Below are positions 1-11,400 of a stretch of 64,000 bases of DNA, piece by piece. The position numbers were made by a program, and so were the translations under genes. The stretch spans positions 1,310,973 to 1,374,972 of the forward strand of contig VZQC01006699.1 in NCBI GenBank assembly GCA_009823505.1, in the 5' to 3' direction. The notes under the pieces are model-generated. The model did no database searches. It was not told the origin of the DNA and was given only the letters and a program-made list of their open reading frames with translations. The stretch's first letter is position 1, and each line of letters begins with the position of its first letter. This stretch comes from Rhizomys pruinosus. Its lineage: Eukaryota > Chordata > Mammalia > Rodentia > Spalacidae.

Positions 1-85
1 GGTTCTTAGCTGCCATGTGGGTGCTGGGAATCGAACCCGGGTCCTGTGCAAGACCAGTCGGTGCTCTTAACTGCTCTCCAGCCCC
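1..85 (-). mobile_element. B2 SINE, cut by window edge
   Basis: Reverse complement of a B2 head: A-box and B-box region with the family's typical GAGAGATGG-like start at the right end (ccagcccc). The tail lies outside the window. Confidence 0.85.
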
Positions 86-387
86 AGGACAAAATTTCTT
101 ACAATCTCTAAAAGTGGCCCTAACTATGCTTCTGCCATTTTATACAATGTATCTACTCTAGACAAAGCTGCATTCTCAGCACTGACAATTATAAAATCAA
201 AATATCAGTCAACTCTGAAAAATGTTGATCTTCTATATCCTGCAATATCAACTATTCAGCTAAGAGTTCATTCTTTCTATGAAGATAAACGAGTACATTC
301 ATTTCATTAGTACGAAAACTTGCATTCAGGTTTAACAAATGGTAAATTTTGTATGTATGCCAAAGAATTATTTTAAGATAAATTTCT

Positions 388-560
388 GGCCAGGCGTGGT
401 GGCACACGCCTTTAATACCAGCACTTGAGAGGCAGAAGCAGGCAGATCTCTGTGAGTGCAAGGCCAGCCTGGTCTACAGACTGACCTCCAGGCTAGCTGG
501 GACTAAAGGGAGACCCTGTCTCAAAAATACCAAAAAAATTAAAAATAAATAAATAAAACA
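388..560 (+). mobile_element. B1 SINE
   Basis: Starts ggccaggcgtggtggcacac, has the B1 body, and ends in an A-rich (AAAT) tail. A few substitutions and a shortened middle make it moderately old. AT-rich low-complexity DNA follows to about 660. Confidence 0.88.
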
Positions 561-726
561 AATTTCTTTATTTTTTATTATCAGTATATGTTTTATTTGC
601 ATATCTATTTTATATATTTATATTTATGTAATTTATATATATGTAATATATATATTACAAGACCCAGGGTCATGTAAAATTTTCAGATGAAAAGCAGTCA
701 TGAGTGGAAAATTTTAAGAAGCCCTC

Positions 727-780
727 ATGAAGAAGAAGAAGAAGAAGAAGAAGAAGAAGAAGAAGAAGAAGAAGAAGAAA
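727..780 (+). repeat. (AAG)n microsatellite
   Basis: About 17 uninterrupted GAA/AAG triplets. The following 530 bases (781-1317) show no gene or repeat I recognise. Confidence 0.97.
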
Positions 781-1317
781 ATTCATGCTGAGAGGCCTTT
801 TAGGCTGCCACTTTACAGCAAATCAAGTCACTTGATAGCCAGAAACCACAACAGAAAGAGTTCTTTTGGCTAAAAGGATACAGAGCATGGTCCGCATAAT
901 CTTACTCTATTTTCGTCTTTCCTCCTCTGCTGGTTGTCCCTATGTCCCCTTTCTGAGTGGTCCTCACACACCTTTCTTTCATCTATGAAATGCCTCTATT
1001 ATGTCCTTCACTTCTCCCGTCATTTTCTTACTGATTCATAAGGACAACTAAGCAGCTCTTTCCTCATAGTCAGGACTCAGTTGTCTGAGCTTCTCTGGCT
1101 GTGGGCCTACCTTCACTTTGTCCCTCCACCTACCTGCCCTTGGGCAGCAGCATCTTCCTTCCCACCTCTGTCTGAAGGAGGTGTCTTGCAAAAATGGAGA
1201 GTGGAATGGCTTGCTTCAGAACCTCCTTTCACTGGGGTCTTCAGTGAGTCTTTGTTGAAGGATCCTATAAGAAAGACATTTAGCTTCACGTTTTTTTCGG
1301 TCTTTTTTGGGGGGGAG

Positions 1318-1459
1318 TCTTTTTGAGACAGGGTCTCCCTGTAGCCCCAGCTGTCCTGGAACTTGCTCTGTAGACCAGGCTGGCCTTGAACTCACAGAGA
1401 TCTGCCTGCCTCTGCCTCCTGAGTGCTGGGATTAAAGGTATGCGCCACCACGCCCGGCC
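1318..1459 (-). mobile_element. B1 SINE
   Basis: Nearly full-length reverse-strand B1, from gagacagggtctccctgtag to the cacgcccggcc head. A T/G-rich run precedes it in place of a clean poly-T tail. Confidence 0.92.
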
Positions 1460-1995
1460 CCCATTTGGTTTTTAAAACAACATAGTCACTTTGATTAGAG
1501 GTCTGGCCATGGAATCTTTCACAGAATAGAATGTGAAAGCCTGAGCTCTCTCAGCAAAATCTAGGCAGGAGGAAAGGGAAAGGACAGAGCCTTATTCAGA
1601 GCACTGGGCACATACATGAGCAGTCATAAGAGACTGCCCCGTGGCCACTAGAGTCAAAAGGAAATGACGTGATTAAAGGTTCGACTCCAGCTGCTACTGC
1701 AGCAATGAAAATGTTTTTATTTCTCCATGAAAAAACAGATTCACATATTTGTAGACTATAAACAGTTTAGTATTTTAAATGAGCATCTGCCCCAATCTAT
1801 GAACATCTGCCAGGACATCCCTGTAGGATGCTCACATTGCCAGTCACTGGTCTTAACGACAAAGTCCTGCCTCCTTGCTGCTGCAGAAAGATGCTGTGAG
1901 GTACTCTAAGATCGCATCAGTGAAATCTTTTCAAAGTAGAAACAACAGAATTTAAGTTATTTCCATCGGCATTTTTCATATGTATCCTGCGATTG

Positions 1996-2345
1996 TTAGC
2001 TTTGTCTACCTGGCACAACCTATAATTACCCAGAAAGAAAGTTTCAATGGGGAACTCTCTACATTTGGTTGACTGCGGACATATCTATAGGAGACTATGT
2101 TAATTAATGTGGAAAGACCTAGTCTGCTGTGGACAGCACCATTCCCTAGGCAGGGAGTCATGAACTGTATATAAAATAGCAAGTGATTGAGTAGGCAGGC
2201 ATGCATTTATTCTCTCTCTGCTCTTGGATGTGATATGACTAGATGCCTCCCACCTTTTCTTCCTGAAATGGTGGGCTATAGCCTGCAGTTGAAAGCCTGA
2301 GCTGATTTTTCAGGGTATTTTATCACAGCAACAGAAATTAAACTA
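1996..2345. mobile_element. Old rodent interspersed repeat, URR1/hAT-like
   Basis: The stretch from 'gttagctttgtctacctggcac' to 'tatcacagcaacagaaatt' reads like a diverged copy of a common rodent repeat that I associate with URR1-type non-autonomous hAT elements. The family name is from recall and uncertain. A related terminal motif (tttctgttgctgtgataa) occurs at 37030. Confidence 0.4.
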
Positions 2346-3571
2346 GAACGTATTCTTTTCTCAAGATTGATAAAGCCCTCTACCAGACTTTTAAATTCAG
2401 GTCATCCTCAAAAAATAAGTATCTACTGTATCACTGTTCAGCAGAGGAGCTGAGGGTCCACTAGAAACCCGGCTCTCTGCCATGTGACAGTTCCTTCTGC
2501 ATTCAGACAATTATGAGCTTGACTTGTCACGTCCTTAAAGTCTGGAACCCCAGTCCCAAGGATTCTAAGTCTGAAGCAGGCATTACTTTAATGGAGGAGA
2601 AGATGTAAACATTAAATATTCCTCAGTCTGGTTCTGTGCCATGAAACACATAATTTTGGTGCTATTTTTAGAAGAACCTCAAGTGAGAAAGGCTTAAGAT
2701 CAGCAAGATGGCTTTAGGAGCCCACTCCCCAGCCGGCCCCGCCCCAGGGCAAGCAGCGCACGGTCTCTTCTCTCTCCCTCTCTCTTGCTTTCTTCCTCTT
2801 TCATTCTCTTCCTCTCTTCTCTTCTGTTTTTATTTCATACTTGACACACCATTACTAATACATATTTTTTTAAGATTGCCATCTACCAAGAGCCTTACCA
2901 AAGTCATTAAAATTCTGGGTTCTATACAACAAAAGCACACACATACAGTGCATACACATGTATGCACAGATATATTTGTACATCCAGTCTTTACAAAAGT
3001 AGCCCCTACCATACAAGTCTCTGAAATATATTTAAAATGCAATGAATGTGTGAGGCAACTGTGACAGCCACAATGCTACCAAAACATGACACGCCTTACA
3101 GTAAATGTGGCCTGTGGGAGCCTCTGCCCTTGGAATACCCACCCACATAAGGAACTGGGGCCTAACCTGGTGTACAAACTAACTCAAAGCCTAATTTAGG
3201 AACGTGCTTGTGTAACAGGTGCCCAACGCCAGCAGCTGAGTTCCATTCATTCTCAGGCAGCCAATAAATCAGGCCATGTTCAAACGTTGCAAGAGCAGAG
3301 CTCTAACTGATCAGTTTCCTGGCCCTCGCTCCCGTTTTCTGTCGGTAAAAGTTACCTGTACACTTGCTGGGTGGTGCTTTCTGAACCTGACAGTTCTCAG
3401 GGCTGCCTGGTTTCAGAGCCAATCTTGTATAAGAAAACATAAATTTAATATGTAAAGTTTTTCCTTTAGTACAGTTTTTCTTTCATTAACCCGATCTTGG
3501 ACATTGTCAAAGGAGAAAAGGGAAAAGCAGTTGACTAAATATTATACTAGAGCTACAAGATAAGGGATATG
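2346..3571. other. CDC20B intron 3 side, no gene seen
   Basis: Downstream of CDC20B exon 3 in the minus direction. It contains a CT-rich tract at 2765-2826 and otherwise nothing I can name. I looked on the minus strand for further CDC20B exons and recognised none. Confidence 0.5.
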
Positions 3572-3619
3572 CATCTAACACTTCAAAAATGAATACATCT
3601 AACACTTCAAAAATGGACT
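3572..3619. repeat. 24-bp tandem duplication beside CDC20B exon 3 donor
   Basis: The unit catctaacacttcaaaaatg plus four bases occurs twice at a 24-bp period. It ends inside the splice donor of CDC20B exon 3, whose GT is at 3622-3621 on the minus strand. Confidence 0.85.
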
Positions 3620-3622
3620 CAC

Positions 3623-3833
3623 GTAGCGTTAGAGTGTCTGCCTCTGGTGTTATATTTAGTTCTGAGCCTGCAGATTCAGGGAGACCAGAGGTAGAATCGC
3701 CATCCAGATCCCCGGCTGGGCTTGACTGCCATCTTGTGGTGATTGGACTGCTGGCCAGTGGAACTTGAGCAGACAGCCTCTTCACTAAATTGCTCTTAAA
3801 GCCTGAGTAGGTAGTGTTCACCAAGTCAAATGC
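3623..3833 (-). CDS. Cdc20b: CDC20B exon 3
   Basis: The acceptor (..AAACAG) precedes 3833 and the donor GTGAGT starts at 3622. The 211-nt exon opens in phase 0 ([15 protein letters not shown]..) and ends one base into a codon after ..ADTLTL. The conserved stretch SSPITTRWQ is clear. The serine/threonine-rich linker after it is less conserved. Confidence 0.92.
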
Positions 3834-6800
3834 CTGTTTAACAACAAGGGGAGCTGTAAGTTATAGCAGCCTCAAAGACGCAAAAGTAAAAATTCCTTAA
3901 ACAGAATTACATATTATTTATCTAGAACAACCACATATATGTATGTGACCTTTAATGTCTCATGACCCTGAAGAATTACATTTCTTTAAACACCAAACAT
4001 TATTGCATACTTAAAGCTTCTGCTCAAGGGTTTATAGATATGCCCAAGTAGTGAAGGGAGCAATTTATATCTAAGTTTTGTCGTCATTACATATCAGCAC
4101 ACGGCACATGAAATAACAGTGGGTAGTAGACACTGTATCTGTTTCCTTGCTCTTCAAAGTTTCTGGCTGATTCCAATTTCCTGTCTCGGACCATGTCCAT
4201 CCAACTTTTGCACTCACAAGCATACCACCCCTAAGCCTGGTGAACACTGGGGAAGGGAGGAGTCACCATGGTGCAAGAGGGCCACGACTGCTCAAAATTA
4301 CCTTAGTGTCGTAGAATGTAAATATCCACTTCAAAACAAATTGTATTTTTGAGTTTAAAGAAGTGAGAAAAGAACAATAGGTCAGCTGAGGAAAATTATC
4401 ATGGAGCTTCACACTAGTTGTCTTGCAGTGCCTTGGCAGGTCCGTGTTCCTCCGACTTGATAACTATCACTCCGTCTGTCTTGAATGATTCGCACTTGGG
4501 ATCTTGTCTGCAATTCTCTGCCAACGTAATTCCTCCTCCACATTCACTGAAGTTGGGGTCCCCCACTCCTTCCCTCACAGAAATGTGAAGAACACTCCCT
4601 TTCTTTCTGTTCCACACTAGGTTGGCAGCCAGAGTCTGACCCCTGACACTTATTAATACCACCTTCCATGATCAAGGGGTTTTGATGTGAGTCTAAGATA
4701 CAGATTAACTTGCACTGAGTTGGCAAGACTGCCTTGAATCATCCTAAAAACACCATGTGTCCTGATAAGAAGGTGGAGGGAGATCGAGCTATGCCAAGAG
4801 GAGACAGCACTGTGTCGTCCACAGAGCAGAGAGTGCAGTGTTAATATCCGGAAGCCAGAAAATGCTAACAGTCACCAGAAACCAGAAGGGCAAGACACAG
4901 GATTTCCCAAGGAGCCTGTGGAGGAAGCAAAGCCTGCTCACACATTGGCCTCCACCCTGTGAAACCTGCCTTGGGCTTGCGGCCTCCATAACTGCAAGAC
5001 AAGAAGGGTATAAGCATGGAGTTTGAGGTCACTCATTTCAGCAGCCATAAGAAGCTACTGCACAGCTCTCCATGGCCTTCCACAGCTCCAACAGAGCATC
5101 ACCACATCCATGTTGGGTTAGTTAGATATATACTGTGCCCAGCACTCAGATATACATTAGGTAGTATAACTTTCATTGCTAGCCTATCCATGTTGGGTTA
5201 GTTAGATATATACTGTGCCCAGCACTCAGATATACATTAGGTAGTATAACTTTTATTGCTAGCCTATCAAGTAGGTACTAATATCTACTCCACTCCACAG
5301 AGTTGAAACATAAAGCTTAATGGAGTTAAGTCATTTAAGCAAAGATGCAGAGCTAAGTAGTGGACCCAGGATTCAAGCCACTACATACAATTGTGTGGGC
5401 ATTAGGTCTGTAAGTACAGCATCTGGAATATGCAGTTCATGGGGATATACAAGCAGCCGGAGCTACCCTGCCCAGCTTTGAGCTCTGAGGACTTGATCTA
5501 GCCCCAGTGTTTTAATCGCCTGCATTCATCTTGCACATTTTTTACACAGCTTTATCATCTCCAACTCCATCCGACATTCCTGAAGACCAGAGGCTTTGCC
5601 ATCGCTGTTCTGTTCTCAGAGATTGCCATTTAGGAACCCTACAGTGAATGAAGTAGATGAGCTCCTTCCTCTAAACGCCCTGCACTAAGAAGGGATTTAA
5701 GAAAGAATTCAGAGGCTAGGAACTGCTTATTTTCTTTCATCTCCATTAAGAACAATTTTCAAGTTGGATAAGATAAACTTTTTCTTTTTTTAATTTTATT
5801 TATTTTTGTATGTGTATGAATGTACTGTCTGCGTATAGGTTTGTGCACCCGTGTCGTGCAATGCTGCGGAGGTCAGAAGAGGATCTCAGATTCCCCTGGA
5901 ACTGGAGTTCTCCTGGAATTGGAGTTACAGATGGTTCTTAGCCACCATGTGGGTGCTGGGGATTGAACCCAGGTCCTCTGCAAGAGCAGTCGGTGCTCTT
6001 AACCACTAGGCTATCTCTCCAGCCCCAAGATAAACTTTTTCACAGAAAGTGGAGAGCAATATAAATGACACAGTAAGAGTGCTGGCATGGGAAACAGACA
6101 GACGCAAGTACCTACAGCTAAGGGACAGCCAGCACACCAACAACACTGCCAGAACTGATACTTGTCAGTGGTCTGAGAAAAACACAAGACAAACACCCCT
6201 CCTCCAGAAAATTGGGTATTCATGGTTTGCCAATAACAGGAACAGGTGCCTCAGGGTAACACATAAGACAAAGTGCCCCATCTCCAGGGATGAGAGTGAT
6301 GAAGAAAAGCCAAAGATGACTGTGGGCACTTGGAGCACAGGGACTGGACGGGTTTGTCAAAGGTCAAACCTTGGCAGGGTTGCTCCCATCAATAGTGGAG
6401 ATTGTACTGCATATTCTAACAGGCTGCCACTTATACAATGAAAGACAAGATAGCAGTTAATAATGTGATGAAATTATTTTTTAATTGGTACAATGTAAGG
6501 TCCTATTAGGGAGAAAATTAGGGTCTAAAGAGATGGCTCAGCATTTAAGAATGCATACTGCTCTTGCAGAAGATACAGGTTTGGCTCCTAGCACCCATTT
6601 CTCAGGGCTCACAACCACCTGTAACTCCAGCTTCAAGGGATCTGATGCCCTTTTCTGGCCTCTGTGGGACCCTGCACACATGTGGCACAGAGACAGGGAC
6701 ACACACAAACATGCCATGCAAATAAATAAAAATAAGTCTTTTTTAATTGTTTATTCATTTTTATTTTATGTGTCTGAGTGTTTTACAAGCATTATGGAAG

Positions 6801-7452
6801 CACATCCATGTCATGCAGTGACTGTAGAGGTCAGAAGTAGCTATTAGATCCCCTGGAACTAGAGTTACAGATGTTCGTTAGCTGCCATGTGGGTGCTGGG
6901 AAGCAAACCTTGGTCCTCTGCAAGGGCAGCCAGTACTCTTAACTGCACACAGCATCTGTGTGACTATATGAAGAAAGGCAGGAAAGCAACACAAAATCCA
7001 GAGATGGGTAGAAGCCATATTAATATAGTCTATTTCTTGATTTGGCAGATGTGTCCAACCTTTTGACACAACATTATCATCTACAAAGTTCATACTCAAG
7101 AACTGCTCAATCGAATTAAGAGGAAATGGCAAAAAAAAAAAATCTCCTAGTGTTTTTAATTAATTTACAGTTTTGTGTTGGGTCACATGCATAGTCATCT
7201 TAGGGCTACTGGTTGACCTTGCCTGGGAGAGTGCTTGCTTTGGGAGGAATGTGGAAAAGGTTCTCCCTATGGGGTCCAGGCCAGCCCTGAATTCCAGATC
7301 CAAATCTTCCTGCCTCTGCCTTGGTTTGCAAGAGAGCTTCACAGAACTCAACCATGATATTTTCTTCTAATTATTTTTATTAAACTATAGACTATTTTAT
7401 ATAATTTCCAAAATGTTTTAAAATAAAAATTATGGAAGGAAGAAAAGAAGGG

Positions 7453-7514
<62 letters not shown>

Positions 7515-7537
7515 GGAAAGAAAGAAAAAGAAAGAAA

Positions 7538-7589
<52 letters not shown>

Positions 7590-8404
7590 GAGACAGGATT
7601 CAAAACCTAAGTTCACTAGGAAGCCAGGGACTGCAGCAGGAGACATCAATATGATCAGAGTACCAGCGTACTTAAGGGTAGATGTGAAGGCCTTGCTATG
7701 TGGAGTAAGGGAAGGTAGGTGTTGACTCAGAAGAAAGAAGACTCAAAAAGAACTGTCTTCAAGTACTTAAAGACAGTCAGTCTAAGAAAAGAAGGAAAGC
7801 TTACTTTTTATTGCTCCTTATGAAAAACCTGGACACCCCCCCCCCAAAAAAAAATAGCAAGAGGCAATTTTTTTTTTGTCTTTTCAAGACAGGGTCTCCC
7901 TGTAGCTCCAGCTGACCTAGAACTCACTCTGTAGACCAGGCTGGCCTTGAACTCACAAAGATCCACCTGCCTCTGCCTCCCAAGTGCCAGGATTAAAGGC
8001 GTGTGCCACCATGCCTGGCTAAGGGCAAATTTTTATTAACTACAAAGAACTTTCCAAGAATTGGGATAAAATTTTTCTTTTTTGGGGGGGATAAAATTTT
8101 TCTTAACATGTTGGATATGAAGTACAATTCACAGTCAGTCCTTCCATTAGGAATATACTTAATATTTAATGTCATTTTAAAATGTTTTTAGCTTTTCAGT
8201 ATTAATATAAAACTTAACCAAATAAAATTACTTCAAGAAAACTTAACCAAATAAAATTACTTAAATTAATAATATAAAGTCATTGGGAGGCAGAAGCAGG
8301 CGGATCTTTGTGAGTTCAAGGCCAGCCTGGTCTACAGAGCGAATTTCAGGACAGCTGGGGCTACAGGGAGACCATGTCTCCAAAAGACCAATATATATTG
8401 ACTA

Positions 8405-8435
<31 letters not shown>

Positions 8436-11400
8436 GTATATATATATAGTCAATAACAAATGAAACGCAGATCTGGGTCAAACATAGAGGTGACACGTAG
8501 ATAACCTCGACTTGGGAAACATGACTGCAGACCTTGCTATTTCATCTTCAGTGTTTTTAAGCTTTTGTTTCAGGGTCTATCTCCTGCTGAGGAAATGCCT
8601 GTCGCATAGTTTTAAATGACTCAAGTATTTATTAATAGAGAGGAAGAGGAAGATAAGAAAAGTAAGACAAAGGAGGGAAGGGATGAAACCCATCAGCTCA
8701 GCTTGTCCACCTTGAGCGATCACATCATGGTGACACAAAACAGAGAGGGATTCAGAGCCAAAGATAAATAGAAAGGAACCTGAAAAGGTTAAAAATAAGG
8801 TCAGGAAGTCACAGAATGAAGCAATCAAGAAAACAGAAACAAATAGATCCAGTGACAAACGGTCTGACACACAAATACTCAGTGGGAGGAGAAAGACTGG
8901 AGGGTCCAGAAAGTCCCGCTGGTGACGGAGCTCTGGGAGAATCTCAGAACGGAGCCAGCAAAACGGCTCATCGGGTCAAGATGCTTGCCACCAAGCCTGA
9001 CGACCTGAGTTCCATCCCCAAGACACACACAGTGAAAAGACAGAAGAGGCTCCAGCAAGCTGTCCTCTGGTCACCAAAGTGCTGTGGCACAGGTGCGCCC
9101 ACACATATACACACAAAAACTAATAAATGTAATTTGAAACAAAGAGGCTTAAGGCAAGTAACAGATGGTCCAGTAGCTCTGAGTAAGCACCCCCCCCCCC
9201 GCCCTTCCACAGTCCTGCCACCCACCCAGCCCCACCTTCAAAATGAGGGTCTCAACATGGATAAGTCCCACATAACCTCAAGCCAGACAAAATCCCAACA
9301 TAAACTTTGGGAAGTGAAGTGGGTAAGAAACCCCAATCAGATCAGGAACTACTCACACCTCTGATGGTTCCTGGGAAGGAGAGATTTAGTCTCATTTAAT
9401 CTTATCTTTTTTTTTTTTTTTTTTTTTTTTTGAGACAGTGTCTCCCTATAGACTAGGCTGGCCTTGAACTCACAGAGATCTGCCTGCCTCTGCTTCCCAA
9501 GTGCTAGGATTAAAGGCGTGCACCACCATGCCCGGCTTAAAAATGGTTCTTAGCCACCATGTGGATGCCGTGGATGCCAGGGAATCAAACCTAGTTCCTC
9601 TGGAACAGCAGTCAGAGATCTTAACCTCTGAGCCATCTCTCTAGCCCCTGTCTCATTTAAGAGTAAGACTTCTAGTAGGCTGGCCAGCCTCCACTGGATG
9701 AACACAAACCAAAGGGCACTTGGGGACACAAGCCTGACTCTACAGTCATATACATATATATGATATATACATGTATATGATATATATATATATCATATAT
9801 ATGTATATATATAATATATATATTAGACTACAGAAATTTTGTGGGAAGTTACAAAAGACAGTGGATGTAAATATGGGAGGTTATCTAAATATGAGCAAAA
9901 TATATTGTATGAAGTTCACAAAAATAAAAAAATTAAAGGGCATTTATTTTTTTAAATTAGGCTCTCAATATTCTTTCCAATTTGACATGTAGACCAAAAT
10001 TTGGACCAGTGAGATGGCTCAGGAGGCAAAGGCCCCAGCCATTCAAGCCTGGCAATCTGAGTTCAATCCCTCATATAAAAGTGAAGAGAACCGGGCTGGA
10101 GAGATGGCCCAGCAGTTAAGAGTGCCAACCACTCTTACAGAGGACCCGGGTTCGATCCCCAACACCCACATGGCAGCCGAGAACCGTCTGAAACTTCAAT
10201 TCCAGGAGAACTCCAGCTCCAGGGGAACTGACCTCCACCTCTTCTGACCTCCACGGCATTGCACAGCACGGGTGCACAGACCTGCATGCAGACAGTACAT
10301 TAATACACATACAGAAATAAATAAAATTTTAAAAAAATTGTTTAAAAAGTGAAGAGAACCAATTTCACACAGTGGTCCTCTGACTTCCACATATGTGTCC
10401 TGTGTAACATGTGCAACCCAGGAACATACATCATGCACACACACATATATACACAATGATTTTTAAAAGATAAAAAGTTCAGGGCCTGGACAGATGGCTC
10501 AGTGGTTAAGAGCACTGGCTACTCTCGCAGAGGATGTGGGTTTGATTCCCAGCACCCACATGGCAGCTAACAACTGTCCATAACTCCAGTTCTAGGGGAA
10601 TCCAACACCTTTTTCTGACTCTGTGGGCATTGCTCAACATGAGTGTACCCACACATGTTTAAGCAATACATTCATACACATAAAATATAAAATATTTAAG
10701 GATAATAATTTTTTTTTTTTTTTTGGTCTTGTGGAGACAGGGCCTCCCTATAGCTCCAGCTGACCTGGAACTCACTCTGTAGACCAAACTGGCCTTGAAC
10801 TCACAAAGATCTGCCTGCCTCTGCCTCCCAAGTGCTAGGATTAAAGGCGCGCACCACCACACCCGGCCAAGAATAACAAAATATTTTTTAAAAGATAAAA
10901 AGTTCAAAATCCCAATGCCTTCACATTGGGCAATATGACTCAAATCAAAACTATCAAAATTCTATTGATAAAGATGCTGTTCTAGTCTCGATAAAAAAGG
11001 AATTTTGAATTTTTCATCATAAATGATGCTTGAGGAGCCAAGCATGTTTAATATTAATTAAACATCATACAATGTATATACATACAAAGATATCACATAC
11101 CTCATGAATATAGACAGTTTTATGTTTTTTTCAATTTTTTATTTATTTTTGTATGTGTATGAATGTACTGTCTGTATGTAGGTTTGTGCACCCATGTTGT
11201 GCAATGCCGCGGAGGTCAGAAGAGGGTATCGGATTCCCCTGGAACTGGAGCCAAAGACGGTTCTCAGCCACCATGTGGGTGCTGGGGATCGAACCCGGGT
11301 CCTCTGCAAGAGCAGTCGGCGCTCTTAACCACTAGGCCATCTCTCCAGCCCCGGTTTTTGTGTTTTATGTATAGGAATTTTTAAATTAAAATTAAAATCG

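Noticed and set aside
1..3600. Search for CDC20B exon 4 and later
   Set aside because: No minus-strand segment resembling the next part of the protein was found. It is presumably outside the window.
6049..6441. 130-codon plus-strand open frame
   Set aside because: Starts at the edge of a B2; composition and context do not suggest a gene.
7432..7725. Lys/Glu-Arg-rich open frames over the (GAAA)n tract
   Set aside because: Translation of a microsatellite.
8816..9364. 182-codon plus-strand open frame
   Set aside because: Its centre is a B3 SINE and the rest shows no protein character.
10196..10456. Many Cys-rich open frames of 60-90 codons repeated across the window (also near 25171, 46694 and 56359)
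   Set aside because: All are translations of B2 SINE copies.
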